DNA of 64,000 bases from Lentzea sp. NEAU-D7 (lineage in GTDB: Bacteria; Actinomycetota; Actinomycetes; Mycobacteriales; Pseudonocardiaceae), in assembly GCF_026242055.1 (NCBI RefSeq), contig NZ_JAPJDL010000001.1, positions 248,001 through 312,000 on the forward strand. Direction: 5' to 3'. The translations under genes were made by a program, and so were the position numbers. Below the pieces are notes generated by a model. It ran no database searches. It worked only from the letters and a program-made list of their open reading frames with translations, and was not told where the DNA came from. Shown here one piece after another: positions 24,559 to 32,169 of this stretch. The first letter of the stretch is position 1; each line of letters starts with the position of its first letter.

Positions 24559-25322
24559 TGGGCGTCGCCGAGGTCCACCACGTCGTCACCGGCAGGCAGG
24601 ACGGCCCGGTCGTCGTGCTGTCCAACTCGCTCGGGTCGACGCTGGAGATGTGGGACGCCAACGTCGCCGCGCTCGAAGAGCACTTCCGGGTGGTGCGCTA
24701 CGACACCCGCGGTCACGGACGCTCCCCCGTCGTGCCCGGCCCGCAGACCATCGACACCCTCGCCACGGACCTCCTCGCGCTGCTCGACCGCCTCGGCGTG
24801 GAGAAGGCACACCTGGTCGGGCTGTCGCTCGGGGGCATGACCGCGCTGCGACTGGCCGCGCGCGACCCCGGACGCGTCGACCGGCTCGCGGTCCTGTGCA
24901 CGAGCGCCCTCCTCGGACCGGCGGCGAACTGGACCGGCCGCGCGGCACTCGTCCGTTCCCGGGGAACGGCGGTGGTCGCCGAGGCCGTCGTCCAGCGCTG
25001 GTTCACCCCCGCCCACGAGAACCGCGCGGCGTGGGAGGCGATGGTGGCCTCCACACCCGCGGAGGGGTACGCGGGCTGCTGCGAGGCGATCGCCGCGATG
25101 GACCTGCGCGGGGACCTCGCCAGGATCAGCGCGCCCACGCTGGCGATCGCCGGAGCGGACGACCCGGCGACCCCGCCTCACCACCTGGAGGAGATCGCCA
25201 CGTCCGTCCAGGACGGCCGGCTGCTCGTCGTCCCCTCGGCCGCCCACCTCGCCAACGCCGAACAACCCGGCGTCGTCACGGCGGCGCTCGTCGACCACCT
25301 CACGAAGGAGAGCCACTCATGA
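24558..25322 (+). CDS. pcaD: 3-oxoadipate enol-lactonase
   Basis: 254 residues, alpha/beta hydrolase. Oxyanion region [22 protein letters not shown], nucleophile elbow [10 protein letters not shown], Asp in [10 protein letters not shown] and terminal His in [12 protein letters not shown] complete the triad. It hydrolyses beta-ketoadipate enol-lactone to beta-ketoadipate. It is a stand-alone PcaD, not fused to the PcaC decarboxylase as in some actinomycetes (PcaL). It is coupled to pcaF upstream (one-base overlap) and pcaI downstream (ATGA). Confidence 0.9.
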   Translation: MGVAEVHHVVTGRQDGPVVVLSNSLGSTLEMWDANVAALEEHFRVVRYDTRGHGRSPVVPGPQTIDTLATDLLALLDRLGVEKAHLVGLSLGGMTALRLAARDPGRVDRLAVLCTSALLGPAANWTGRAALVRSRGTAVVAEAVVQRWFTPAHENRAAWEAMVASTPAEGYAGCCEAIAAMDLRGDLARISAPTLAIAGADDPATPPHHLEEIATSVQDGRLLVVPSAAHLANAEQPGVVTAALVDHLTKESHS

Positions 25323-26095
25323 GCCTGGACAAGGTGGTCGGCGGACCGGCCGAAGCCGTGGCGGGCATCCGGTCCGGCGCGAGCGTCGCGGTCGGCGGGT
25401 TCGGGCTCGCGGGCATCCCGTGGTTCCTCATCGAGGCGCTGCTGGAGCAGGGTGCCGACGACCTCACGATCGTCTCCAACAACTGCGGCGTCGACGGCGC
25501 CGGCCTCGGGCTGCTGCTCGAACACCGCCGCATCAGCCGGGTCGTCGCGTCCTACGTCGGCGAGAACAAGGAGTTCGCCCGCCAGTACCTGGCCGGAGAG
25601 CTGACCGTGGAGCTCACTCCACAAGGGACGCTCGCCGAACGGTTGCGCGCCGGGGGTTCCGGAGTGGGCGCCTTCTACACGCCCACCGGTGTCGGCACGC
25701 TGGTGTCCGAGGGCGGTCTGCCCTGGCGGTACAACCCGGACGGCACCGTCGCGCTCGCCTCGCCGCCCAAGGAGGTGCGCACCTTCCACGGCAAGGAGAT
25801 GGTGCTGGAGGAGTCGATCGTCACCGACGTGGCCCTCGTGCGCGCCGCCGTCGCCGACCGTGCCGGGAACTGCGTCTTCCACGCCGCCGCCCGCAACTTC
25901 AACCCGGCCGCCGCGATGGCCGGCCGGTTCACCGTCGTCGAGGCCGAACGCGTCGTCGAGGTCGGCGAGATCACCCCCGACCACGTGCACCTGCCCGGCG
26001 TCTTCGTGCAGAGCGTCGTCGCGCTCACGCCGGAGCAGGCCGCCCGCAAGGACATCGAGAAGCGCACCACCCGCGCCCGCCAGGAGGCGAACTGA
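25319..26095 (+). CDS. pcaI: 3-oxoadipate CoA-transferase subunit A
   Basis: 258 residues from ATG 25319. Family I CoA-transferase alpha subunit: [20 protein letters not shown], the [12 protein letters not shown] loop, [15 protein letters not shown] and FYTPTGVGT are all conserved. With PcaJ it transfers CoA from succinyl-CoA to 3-oxoadipate in the cytosol. The ATGA overlap with pcaD and the one-base gap to pcaJ indicate a single operon. A succinyl-CoA:acetoacetate transferase is the main alternative, disfavoured by the neighbours. Confidence 0.9.
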   Translation: MSLDKVVGGPAEAVAGIRSGASVAVGGFGLAGIPWFLIEALLEQGADDLTIVSNNCGVDGAGLGLLLEHRRISRVVASYVGENKEFARQYLAGELTVELTPQGTLAERLRAGGSGVGAFYTPTGVGTLVSEGGLPWRYNPDGTVALASPPKEVRTFHGKEMVLEESIVTDVALVRAAVADRAGNCVFHAAARNFNPAAAMAGRFTVVEAERVVEVGEITPDHVHLPGVFVQSVVALTPEQAARKDIEKRTTRARQEAN

Positions 26096-26096
26096 C

Positions 26097-26744
26097 ATGG
26101 CCTGGACCCGCGACCAGATGGCCGCCCGCGCCGCGCTCGAACTGCGCGACGGCGAGTACGTCAACCTCGGCATCGGCCTGCCCACGCTCATCCCCGACCA
26201 CCTGCCCGCGGACTCCACCGTCACACTCCACGCGGAGAACGGCATCCTCGGCGTCGGCCCGTTCCCCTACGACGACGAGGTGGACCCCGACCTCATCAAC
26301 GCGGGCAAGCAGACCGTCAGCGTGCTGCCGGGAGCGTCGTTCTTCGACTCCCCCACCAGCTTCGCGATGATCCGCGGCGGCCACATCGACACCGCGGTCC
26401 TCGGCGGCATGCAGGTCTCCGCGCACGGCGACCTCGCCAACTGGATGGTGCCCGGCGCGATGGTCAAGGGCATGGGCGGCGCGATGGACCTCGTCAGCGG
26501 AGCCCGCCGCGTCATCGTCCTGATGGAACACGTGTCCCGCACCGGTGACCCGAAGCTGGTCGGCACGTGCACCCTGCCGCTGACCGGACGCGGGGTCGTC
26601 TCCCGCGTCATCACCGACCTGGCCGTGCTCGACGTCGCGGACGGCGCCTTCCGCCTGGTCGACCTCGCACCCGGCAGCTCGGTCGAGGACGTGGTGGCGA
26701 GGACGGGCGCGCCGGTGCTCGCCGGGGAGCTCAGCGCCGGCTGA
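26097..26744 (+). CDS. pcaJ: 3-oxoadipate CoA-transferase subunit B
   Basis: 215 residues from ATG 26097. Beta subunit of family I CoA-transferases: [15 protein letters not shown], then [12 protein letters not shown] with the catalytic Glu of the ENG motif, [16 protein letters not shown] and [18 protein letters not shown]. It is complete, and the last gene of the operon. No protocatechuate dioxygenase or cycloisomerase genes are in the window, so upstream steps must be encoded elsewhere. It is convergent with the methyltransferase, 6 bases apart. Confidence 0.9.
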   Translation: MAWTRDQMAARAALELRDGEYVNLGIGLPTLIPDHLPADSTVTLHAENGILGVGPFPYDDEVDPDLINAGKQTVSVLPGASFFDSPTSFAMIRGGHIDTAVLGGMQVSAHGDLANWMVPGAMVKGMGGAMDLVSGARRVIVLMEHVSRTGDPKLVGTCTLPLTGRGVVSRVITDLAVLDVADGAFRLVDLAPGSSVEDVVARTGAPVLAGELSAG

Positions 26745-26750
26745 CGGCCC

Positions 26751-27587
26751 TCACTCGCCCGGATGCCGGAGCGGCGCCTCGGTGCGGATCGCGGTGAGGC
26801 CCCAGGTGGCGTAGGGCACAGTGACGGTGCCGCCCAGCTCGTCGACCGCCGCACCGAGAGCGGCCACCACCTCCGCCAGCCGCTCCGGCGGCAGGGTGGT
26901 GAGGCCGCCCGAGGTCGGCACCAGGTCCAGCAGCTCCTCGCGGGTGTACGTGCGGTGCCAGTCGTGACGCCACACCTCGGGCTCGCCGAACCCGCCCGCC
27001 TCGCGGATTCCGTCCGCGGCCCTCGCGTACAGGCCCTGGTAGGCGTCCAGGACCGGCACCTCCGACCTGGTGAAGCTCAGCGGCGAGTCGGGTGCCGCCC
27101 GCCGGTACGCCCCGTCGAGGGCCTCCGCCAGGGCGGGCGGAAGCTGGTAGACGTGCCCGAACGGCGCCAGCACCCCTCCCGGTCGCAGGATCCGCGCCGC
27201 CGCGGCCGCGCCCAGGACCGGGTCGATCCAGTGCCAGGCGGTACCGGAGACGACCGCGTCGAAGGTGCGGCCCGCGGGCTCCCACTCCTCGAACGTCGCC
27301 ACCTCGACCTCAAGACCGGTGCCGCGCGCGAAGGCGGCCATCCGCCGGTCGGGCTCGACGCCGAGAACGGTGCGACCGGCCGCCTGGAACTGGCGGGCCG
27401 CGATGCCGGTCCCGCAGCCGACGTCGAGGAAGTCCGGGCCCGGGCTCGCGGAGACGATCCGCTCGACCACCGCCCCGGGGTACTCGGCGCGGGTGCGGTC
27501 GTACCTCTCCGGGTCGATTCCGAACGACTCCGCGACGCGACGCTGCCGATGCGGTTCCGGCGCAGGTGACGACGGTAGAGTGACCAT
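26751..27587 (-). CDS. Class I SAM-dependent methyltransferase
   Basis: 278 residues from ATG 27587. Motif I FLDVGCGTGIAARQF binds SAM, then VLGVEPDRRMAAFA, the TFDAVVSGTAWHWID segment and ILRPGGVLAPFG. The AWHW motif is typical of the UbiE-like Methyltransf_11 group. The substrate cannot be predicted. It is divergent from a TetR regulator across a 70-bp region packed with TGGGC/GCCCA half-sites overlapping this start codon region, so the TetR protein probably represses it. Confidence 0.82.
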   Translation of the reverse strand: MVTLPSSPAPEPHRQRRVAESFGIDPERYDRTRAEYPGAVVERIVSASPGPDFLDVGCGTGIAARQFQAAGRTVLGVEPDRRMAAFARGTGLEVEVATFEEWEPAGRTFDAVVSGTAWHWIDPVLGAAAAARILRPGGVLAPFGHVYQLPPALAEALDGAYRRAAPDSPLSFTRSEVPVLDAYQGLYARAADGIREAGGFGEPEVWRHDWHRTYTREELLDLVPTSGGLTTLPPERLAEVVAALGAAVDELGGTVTVPYATWGLTAIRTEAPLRHPGE

Positions 27588-27589
27588 GC

Positions 27590-27613
27590 GCCCACTCTAG
27601 TGGGCATGTGCCC
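27590..27613. promoter_or_regulatory. Overlapping inverted repeats, likely TetR operator
   Basis: GCCCACT-CT-AGTGGGC (27590-27605) is a perfect 7-bp-arm palindrome; GGGCA-TG-TGCCC (27602-27613) overlaps it. They begin 3 bases upstream of the methyltransferase start and lie 45 bases before the TetR start, the classic place for an autoregulated divergent operator. Confidence 0.6.
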
Positions 27614-27657
27614 ATTGGAGCGGCGGGTTCGCTCTCGGCGATCGATGAGGAGGCGTG

Positions 27658-28245
27658 GTGCCGACTGGCGTTGCGCTGCGCGACCCGCGCCGGCAGCTGT
27701 TCGACGCCGCCGGCCGCGTCCTGCTCCGGGACGGTGCCAGCGAGCTGACCAGCCGGGCCGTCACCACCGAGGCGGGCGTGGCCAAGGGCGTCCTGCACCG
27801 GTACTTCGCCGACTTCGACGCCTTCCTCACCGAGCTGGTGCTGGATCGCATCGCGCAGATCGAGGCACAGGCCGCCGCACTTCGGGACGTGGCGGGCACC
27901 GGCACCGTCGCCGGCAACCTGACCAGCGCTCTCACGACCGGCTTCGACCCGGTCATGGTGGCGGTCGTGGTGCTCGTCATCGCACGGGACGAACTGCGCT
28001 CACGGCTGCGTGCGGCAGGCACAGCCAGGCTTCCGGTCGTCGGTGAGTTCACGGCCGCGGTCGCCGAGTACCTGACGGCCGAGCGCGACCTCGGCCGGCT
28101 CGCGGCCGACGCCGACATCAGCACGCTCGCTCCCACGGTGATCGGCGCCGCACACCTGCAGTTCACCGAGCACGGGGACGACCCGGCGAAAGCCGAGGCC
28201 GTGCGGAAGGTCGTGACCGCGGTCCTGGCCGGCGCCGTGCGCTGA
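27658..28245 (+). CDS. TetR-family regulator
   Basis: 195 residues; GTG 27658 (GAGGAGG 4 bases upstream) is preferred over GTG 27655. The N-terminal HTH (about 8-55) is canonical: RRQLFDAAGRVLLRDGASELTSRAVTTEAGVAKGVLHRYFADF. The C-terminal ligand domain is variable. It is divergent from a methyltransferase with overlapping operators between, so it is expected to control itself and that gene. Inducer unknown. Confidence 0.88.
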   Translation: MPTGVALRDPRRQLFDAAGRVLLRDGASELTSRAVTTEAGVAKGVLHRYFADFDAFLTELVLDRIAQIEAQAAALRDVAGTGTVAGNLTSALTTGFDPVMVAVVVLVIARDELRSRLRAAGTARLPVVGEFTAAVAEYLTAERDLGRLAADADISTLAPTVIGAAHLQFTEHGDDPAKAEAVRKVVTAVLAGAVR

Positions 28246-28269
28246 GTGGACCGGCGGGTGATCGGGTAC
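28244..28269 (+). promoter_or_regulatory. SigB-like leaderless promoter (DinB gene)
   Basis: GAGT (28244-28247), 16 bases, GGGTAC (28264-28269), 8 bases, ATG 28278. It starts 2 bases before the end of the TetR gene. It matches GNNT-N14-16-GGGTAY. Confidence 0.5.
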
Positions 28270-28277
28270 ACGGGATC

Positions 28278-28787
28278 ATGAGTGAGATCAGTGCGACGGA
28301 CGTGCTGCTGGACGGGTTCGACCGCGTTCAGCAGGCGGTCACGCGAACTCTCGAAGGCCTGTCGACCGACCAGCTCGCGCACCGCGTGAACGACTCGGCG
28401 AACTCGATCGCCTGGCTCGTCTGGCACCTCACCCGAGTGCAGGACGACCACGTCGCCGATCTGGCGGGCACCGGGCAGGTCTGGACCGACGGCGGCTGGG
28501 CGGAGCGGTTCGGCCTGCCGCTGCCCGCCGAGGACACCGGCTACGGCCACGACGCCGGACAGGTCGCCGCGGTGGTCGCGCCGTCGGACCTGCTGCTCGG
28601 CTACCACCAGGCCGTGCACGAGCGCACCGAGGCGTATCTGCGCGGCGTGAAGGCCGGAGATCTGTCGGTGGTGATCGACGTGTCGTGGGATCCGCCGGTC
28701 ACCCGCGCCGTGCGGCTGGTCAGCGTGCTGGAGGACGACCTCCAGCACGCCGGGCAGGCCGCCTTCGTGCGCGGTCTGCTCGCATAG
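28278..28787 (+). CDS. DinB/DUF664 protein (possible mycothiol-dependent transferase)
   Basis: 169 residues from ATG 28278. This is a four-helix DinB-like fold. Metal-site His candidates are H50 in IAWLVWHLTRVQDDH, H58 and the His in VLEDDLQHAGQAAF near the C-terminus. DUF664 members in mycothiol-producing actinomycetes include mycothiol S-transferases and maleylpyruvate isomerase relatives, so detoxification is a reasonable inference. It has its own SigB-like promoter inside the end of the TetR gene, pointing to stress induction. Confidence 0.8.
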   Translation: MSEISATDVLLDGFDRVQQAVTRTLEGLSTDQLAHRVNDSANSIAWLVWHLTRVQDDHVADLAGTGQVWTDGGWAERFGLPLPAEDTGYGHDAGQVAAVVAPSDLLLGYHQAVHERTEAYLRGVKAGDLSVVIDVSWDPPVTRAVRLVSVLEDDLQHAGQAAFVRGLLA

Positions 28788-29005
28788 GACACCTCGTCCA
28801 CCTCATGGCGGAACGCCTACACGGTCATGGGCAGATGCAGCCTCGCGTGAGCGCGGAGGCCGTGGTCGCGGTGCAGTACCGCGTGCCGAGCGGATCGTGC
28901 TCGCGCCACAGGTGAGGACACACCACGCAGCTCGCGTCGTGGTCGGCGGCTTGGGTTCGTGGTTCGGGCATGCGGACACTCCGATGATCGGTGGTGGAAC
29001 GGGTG

Positions 29006-29026
29006 CGTCAGCGCGTGCGCCTGACG
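29006..29026 (+). terminator. Hairpin downstream of the DinB gene
   Basis: CGTCAG (29006-29011) and CTGACG (29021-29026) form a 6-bp stem with a GC-rich 9-base loop. It lies in the 273-bp convergent gap between the DinB and transglutaminase-like genes, which otherwise shows no gene. Confidence 0.4.
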
Positions 29027-29036
29027 GTGGTGCAGA

Positions 29037-29065
29037 GCTGAGCCGGGTTCATCCCGGCGCTCAGC
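29037..29065 (-). terminator. Hairpin at the end of the transglutaminase-like gene
   Basis: GCTGAGCCGGG (29037-29047) pairs with CCCGG plus CTCAGC (29053-29057 and 29060-29065) with a 2-base bulge and a TTCAT loop. It overlaps the stop codon of the minus-strand gene and could act in both directions. Confidence 0.45.
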
Positions 29066-29930
29066 GCCACGACGGTGCCAGGTCCTCTTCCGCCTGGACC
29101 ACCATCGACTCCAGCTGCGGGCCGCCGTACGTGGTGACCATGGCGACGTCCGCCGCGTCCCGGCCACGGCCGATGACGACGCGGCCCTTGCGGGGCTCGT
29201 TGTTGCGCGGGTCGAAGGTCCACCAGCGGTCTCCCAGCCAGACCTCCATCCACGCCGCGAAGTCCATCTCCGCGTCGCCGGGCGGCACGTCCAGGTCCGG
29301 CAGGTAGCCGAAGACGTACCGGGCGGGGATGTTGAGCGCGCGGCAGAACGAGATCGCCAGGTGCGTGAAGTCGCGGCACACGCCGAAACCCGCCGCGTTG
29401 ACGTCCGCGGCGGTGGACAGCGCGGTGGAGGTGCCGTAGCCGAAGTTCAGCGACTCGTGGACGTGCCGGCAGATCTCCCGCACCCGGCCGTAGCCCGGCG
29501 GATGAGCGCCGAACCGCGACCAGGCCTCGTCGCCGAGCACGTCGGACACGCAGTAGCGGCTCGGCAGCGTGTACATCAGCACGTCGTCCGGAAGGCCGTC
29601 GGGCAGCGTCTCCGGGACGGACTCGTCCACGTCCTCGGTCCTGTCCGGCACGTCCACCCACGCGTTGTAGTGCACTGTGGACAGACCGGCGGGAAGCACG
29701 ACGCGGGTGTTGCGGTTGCCGTACAGGTCGCGGTAGTGCCTCATCGGGACGTCCGGCTTCACGTCCAGGTGCTCCTGGCTGACCCGCACGTCAGGGCTCC
29801 ACAGCGGCCGCACGAGGAACACCGCCGGCGTGGGCACCTCGGCGCGGTAGGTGAACGCACAGCCGACGCGGAGCAGTCGGGTGCCCCACGTCAGCTGTTC
29901 CGCGCCGGTGCCGTAGTGGCGCGAGTTCAA
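29061..29930 (-). CDS. Transglutaminase-like protein lacking the usual catalytic His
   Basis: 289 residues. A TTG start at 29930 is proposed: GGAGCAGG lies 5-6 bases upstream and it overlaps the previous stop as TTGA; no ATG/GTG fits in this position. An N-terminal beta domain (RVGCAFTYRAEVPTPAVFLV) precedes the transglutaminase core with Cys in GFGVCRDFTHLAISFCRAL and Asp in WWTFDPRNNEPR. The position that is His in DFHAWFEV-type enzymes is Ala (MDFAAWMEVWL), as in a subfamily where it is replaced, so amide-bond chemistry is doubtful. It is the last gene of a three-gene overlapping operon. Confidence 0.75.
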   Translation of the reverse strand: MNSRHYGTGAEQLTWGTRLLRVGCAFTYRAEVPTPAVFLVRPLWSPDVRVSQEHLDVKPDVPMRHYRDLYGNRNTRVVLPAGLSTVHYNAWVDVPDRTEDVDESVPETLPDGLPDDVLMYTLPSRYCVSDVLGDEAWSRFGAHPPGYGRVREICRHVHESLNFGYGTSTALSTAADVNAAGFGVCRDFTHLAISFCRALNIPARYVFGYLPDLDVPPGDAEMDFAAWMEVWLGDRWWTFDPRNNEPRKGRVVIGRGRDAADVAMVTTYGGPQLESMVVQAEEDLAPSWR

Positions 29931-30082
29931 CGCACCTGCTCCGGTATGTGGTCCAGCGCGCGCAGCACGCGCACGGCGAGATCCCGTGCCGCTGTGCCTT
30001 CGAGCTCGGACTGGCCGGTCAGCACGTCCTGCACCATCTTGAGCCTGCGCTCGTAGGCGGACGTGTAGGTCGAGGTGGTCAT
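29927..30082 (-). CDS. Small conserved protein (DUF6307-like)
   Basis: 51 residues from ATG 30082, overlapping the upstream gene by 4 bases and the downstream gene by 4 bases. The sequence (TYTSAYERRLKMVQDVLTGQ, then AARDLAVRVLRALDHIPEQVR) predicts two amphipathic helices. It resembles small actinobacterial proteins annotated DUF6307, a name I recall without certainty. Tight coupling to DUF5994- and transglutaminase-like genes suggests a common unknown process. Confidence 0.65.
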   Translation of the reverse strand: MTTSTYTSAYERRLKMVQDVLTGQSELEGTAARDLAVRVLRALDHIPEQVR

Positions 30083-30603
30083 CGAACTCCTTGGAACGTC
30101 TGTTCGGGAATGCAGGTGCTGCGAGCATCCGCAGTGGATTCGTGCGCCGCCACGTCCCGCAGCAGGACCTCGACGGTGTCGGTGTTCCCGCGCTCGGCGG
30201 CGCGCATCATGGCGTCGTGAGCGGCGGTGGCGTCGGCGTCCGGCGGAACGAGGAGCAGCGTCGTGCGGTGCCTGTCCCCCGCGACGACGTCGACCGTGTG
30301 CGCGGGCCTGGACCAGAACCCGCTGAGCCGCACCCGCACGCCGTCCAAGGCGAGCTGGCGTGGCGCGCTGTCCCACTCGGTCAGGTTGTAGCTCACCCGC
30401 GGGATCGCGCCGAGCCGAACCGCCAGCACCGCGAGCAGCGCGGGCAGTTCGGCGGCGAGGTCCCGGGAACGCGGCCACCAGGCACCGTCGACGTGCCCCG
30501 CGGAGAGCGCGTTCGGCCGCAGCCGCAATCGCAGCGGAGTCCGGAGCTGCTCGGTGGCCGTGGCGGCCGGAGGGGACGAGGAAAGGTGAGGAGCCGACGT
30601 CAT
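30079..30603 (-). CDS. DUF5994 protein
   Basis: 174 residues from ATG 30603. The conserved core is LRLRPNALSAGHVDGAWWPRSRDL, then LPALLAVLAVRLGAIPRVSYNL, LDGVRVRLSGFWSRPAHTV and TLLLVPPDADATAAH, characteristic of DUF5994, a soluble actinobacterial family of unknown function. It is first in the overlapping operon with a 51-residue protein and a transglutaminase-like protein. No ribosome site stands out; GGGAG lies about 7 bases upstream. Confidence 0.8.
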   Translation of the reverse strand: MTSAPHLSSSPPAATATEQLRTPLRLRLRPNALSAGHVDGAWWPRSRDLAAELPALLAVLAVRLGAIPRVSYNLTEWDSAPRQLALDGVRVRLSGFWSRPAHTVDVVAGDRHRTTLLLVPPDADATAAHDAMMRAAERGNTDTVEVLLRDVAAHESTADARSTCIPEQTFQGVR

Positions 30604-30774
30604 GCCGGGACTCCCGTCTCCGGACCGAAGTGGACCGGGTTCAGGTTTCGCCGAGTGCGACGTGAGCTTGAGTGCTCAGGTGCGAGATGCTCTCAGCGAA
30701 ATCGACTCTACACCATTTCCGGCATGATCGGTCGAAAATAGCCTTCGCCCCGAAAATCGACGATCCACCATTCG

Positions 30775-30789
30775 CCGGGAAATCCCCGG
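30775..30789 (-). terminator. Short hairpin after the DUF6292 gene
   Basis: CCGGG (30775-30779) and CCCGG (30785-30789) with a 5-base loop, 18 bases beyond the stop codon of the minus-strand gene. It lies in an unusually AT-rich 200-bp gap that otherwise shows no gene. Confidence 0.35.
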
Positions 30790-30806
30790 ACGAAAATCGT
30801 GTGGCG

Positions 30807-31274
30807 TCAGGGCGCGTCGCGTTCCATGCACTCGGCGAGATCCGACCACCCCATGAGCGGCGGGCCCGTCACCGGCAACTGCCGGACGCCGGGGCGCGTC
30901 ATGGACTCGGCCACGAGACCCGCCACCGCCTCCGGTGCCTGCACGACGTCCCCGGAGAGCCGGCCGAGCACGATCAGCGGCTCGGCCGGATCGGTCTCGA
31001 TCGACACCGACCACCCCTGCGTCGCGCTCCAGACGAGCATGACGTCGCGGTCCGGGTGGGCCACCGCACGGCAGCCGAGCGCGATGTAGGCGGTGGCGGT
31101 GTCGGTGACCTCGAAGCTGGCGCCCTCGCGGGGCACACCGAGGGCCTCGGCGACCTTCCCCACGTAGCGCTCGAGGGCCCCGGCCAGCAGGTGGGTGCCC
31201 TCCGACGTGGCCTCCGGCGCGCCGCCACTGCGGCGCGAGACTCGATCATCACTGATGGGCGCGGTCACTGCCAT
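30807..31274 (-). CDS. DUF6292 protein
   Basis: 155 residues from ATG 31274. The core ALERYVGKVAEALGVPREGAS, TATAYIALGCRAVAHPDRDVMLVW, GWSVSIETDPAEPLIVLGRL and VVQAPEAVAGLV fits the actinobacterial DUF6292 family, often linked to immunity-like or regulatory loci but of unknown function. It is a soluble alpha/beta protein with no signal peptide. It is monocistronic, with wide gaps on both sides. Confidence 0.75.
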   Translation of the reverse strand: MAVTAPISDDRVSRRSGGAPEATSEGTHLLAGALERYVGKVAEALGVPREGASFEVTDTATAYIALGCRAVAHPDRDVMLVWSATQGWSVSIETDPAEPLIVLGRLSGDVVQAPEAVAGLVAESMTRPGVRQLPVTGPPLMGWSDLAECMERDAP

Positions 31275-31592
31275 GCGACTCCGTGTTCCTCAGATCGCTG
31301 CGGAACCACGGCGGGCGGGCTCACAGACCGCGGAGGTGACGAAGCGGGTGGACGAGCCGATCAACGACTCTGCACCCCCACTGTAACCGCTCGCAACAGC
31401 GGCTGAACGCGCCGCGGCGCTCGTTCCGGGAGATTTCCGCGATCTTCGCCGCGGCACGCACGACGGCGCGCCGTCGCCCGGACGACCTCACCGCCACTCA
31501 TCGGCCTCATTGGAAAAGCACGTGGGTTTCGGAGAAAATCGGTTCTGTTTTTGTTGCGGGCGAGTTTCACGCGGGCAACCTTTGAGCGAATG
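31275..31592. other. 318-bp intergenic region, partly AT-rich
   Basis: No gene is visible. The right half (about 31505-31592) is AT-rich for this genome, with a T-run near 31550. A small inverted repeat CCGCT/AGCGG (31387-31402) is present. It holds the promoter of the DUF6292 gene and the 3' region of the MarR gene. Confidence 0.4.
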
Positions 31593-32057
31593 TCACTCCG
31601 CTTCGGACGAAGCCGGCCGGCTCGACCAGTTCGCGCTGTCGCGGCTGTAGCGAACCAGGAAACGGGCGAACTGCTCGCGTTCAGCAGCCGTCCAGGCGGT
31701 GGTGATGAGCTCGAACGTCTCGCGCTGCTGGGCGGCGAACCGGCGGCGTTCGGTCTCACCGGCCTCGGTGAGCTCGAGGACCGTGCGGCGGCCGTCCGCC
31801 TGCGAGGCGGCACGCCTGAGCAGGCCGTCCGCGATGCAGGCGGCCACGGTCCGGCTGGCGACGGGCTGGGCGACCCCCATCTCGGCGGCGAGCCCGCCCA
31901 CCGTCATCTCGCCGGAACTCTCGTGGACGAGGTTCAGCACGAGGTTGCGGGTGAGGTCCCCGCGTCCGCCGGAGGTGCGGCGGCGCAGCCGGGACAGCGC
32001 CGGCCCGACCTGGTCGAGCAGGCCCTCGTCGTCGGAGGGCAGGGGCGAGTCGCTCAT
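31593..32057 (-). CDS. MarR-family regulator
   Basis: 154 residues; ATG 32057 is chosen over an upstream GTG because the family N-terminus starts here. The winged helix comprises GDLTRNLVLNLVHESSGEMT, the VGGLAAEMGVAQPVASRTVAAC recognition helix and the wing RAASQADGRRTVLELT. It is divergent from an amidohydrolase across an AT-rich 112-bp region with an inverted repeat; it probably represses that gene and itself. Confidence 0.88.
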   Translation of the reverse strand: MSDSPLPSDDEGLLDQVGPALSRLRRRTSGGRGDLTRNLVLNLVHESSGEMTVGGLAAEMGVAQPVASRTVAACIADGLLRRAASQADGRRTVLELTEAGETERRRFAAQQRETFELITTAWTAAEREQFARFLVRYSRDSANWSSRPASSEAE

Positions 32058-32095
32058 CCGCGCACTGTAACAACTGTGAACCACATGACATCTAC

Positions 32096-32127
32096 ATACC
32101 TTTAGTGATTTACATAGCGCAAGGTAT
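32096..32127. promoter_or_regulatory. Inverted repeat in the MarR/amidohydrolase divergent promoter
   Basis: ATACCTT (32096-32102) and AAGGTAT (32121-32127), 18 bases apart, lie in a strongly AT-rich stretch with repeated TACATA. It could be two half-sites for the MarR regulator flanking overlapping divergent promoters. Confidence 0.5.
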
Positions 32128-32169
32128 ATGATTCAGCCAGGTTGTCACCCACCACGAACAAGGCAGGCC

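Noticed and set aside
29931-30128. 65-residue extension of the transglutaminase-like protein
   Set aside because: The upstream codons are the 51-residue gene read in another frame; TTG 29930 has a proper ribosome site and couples to the previous stop.
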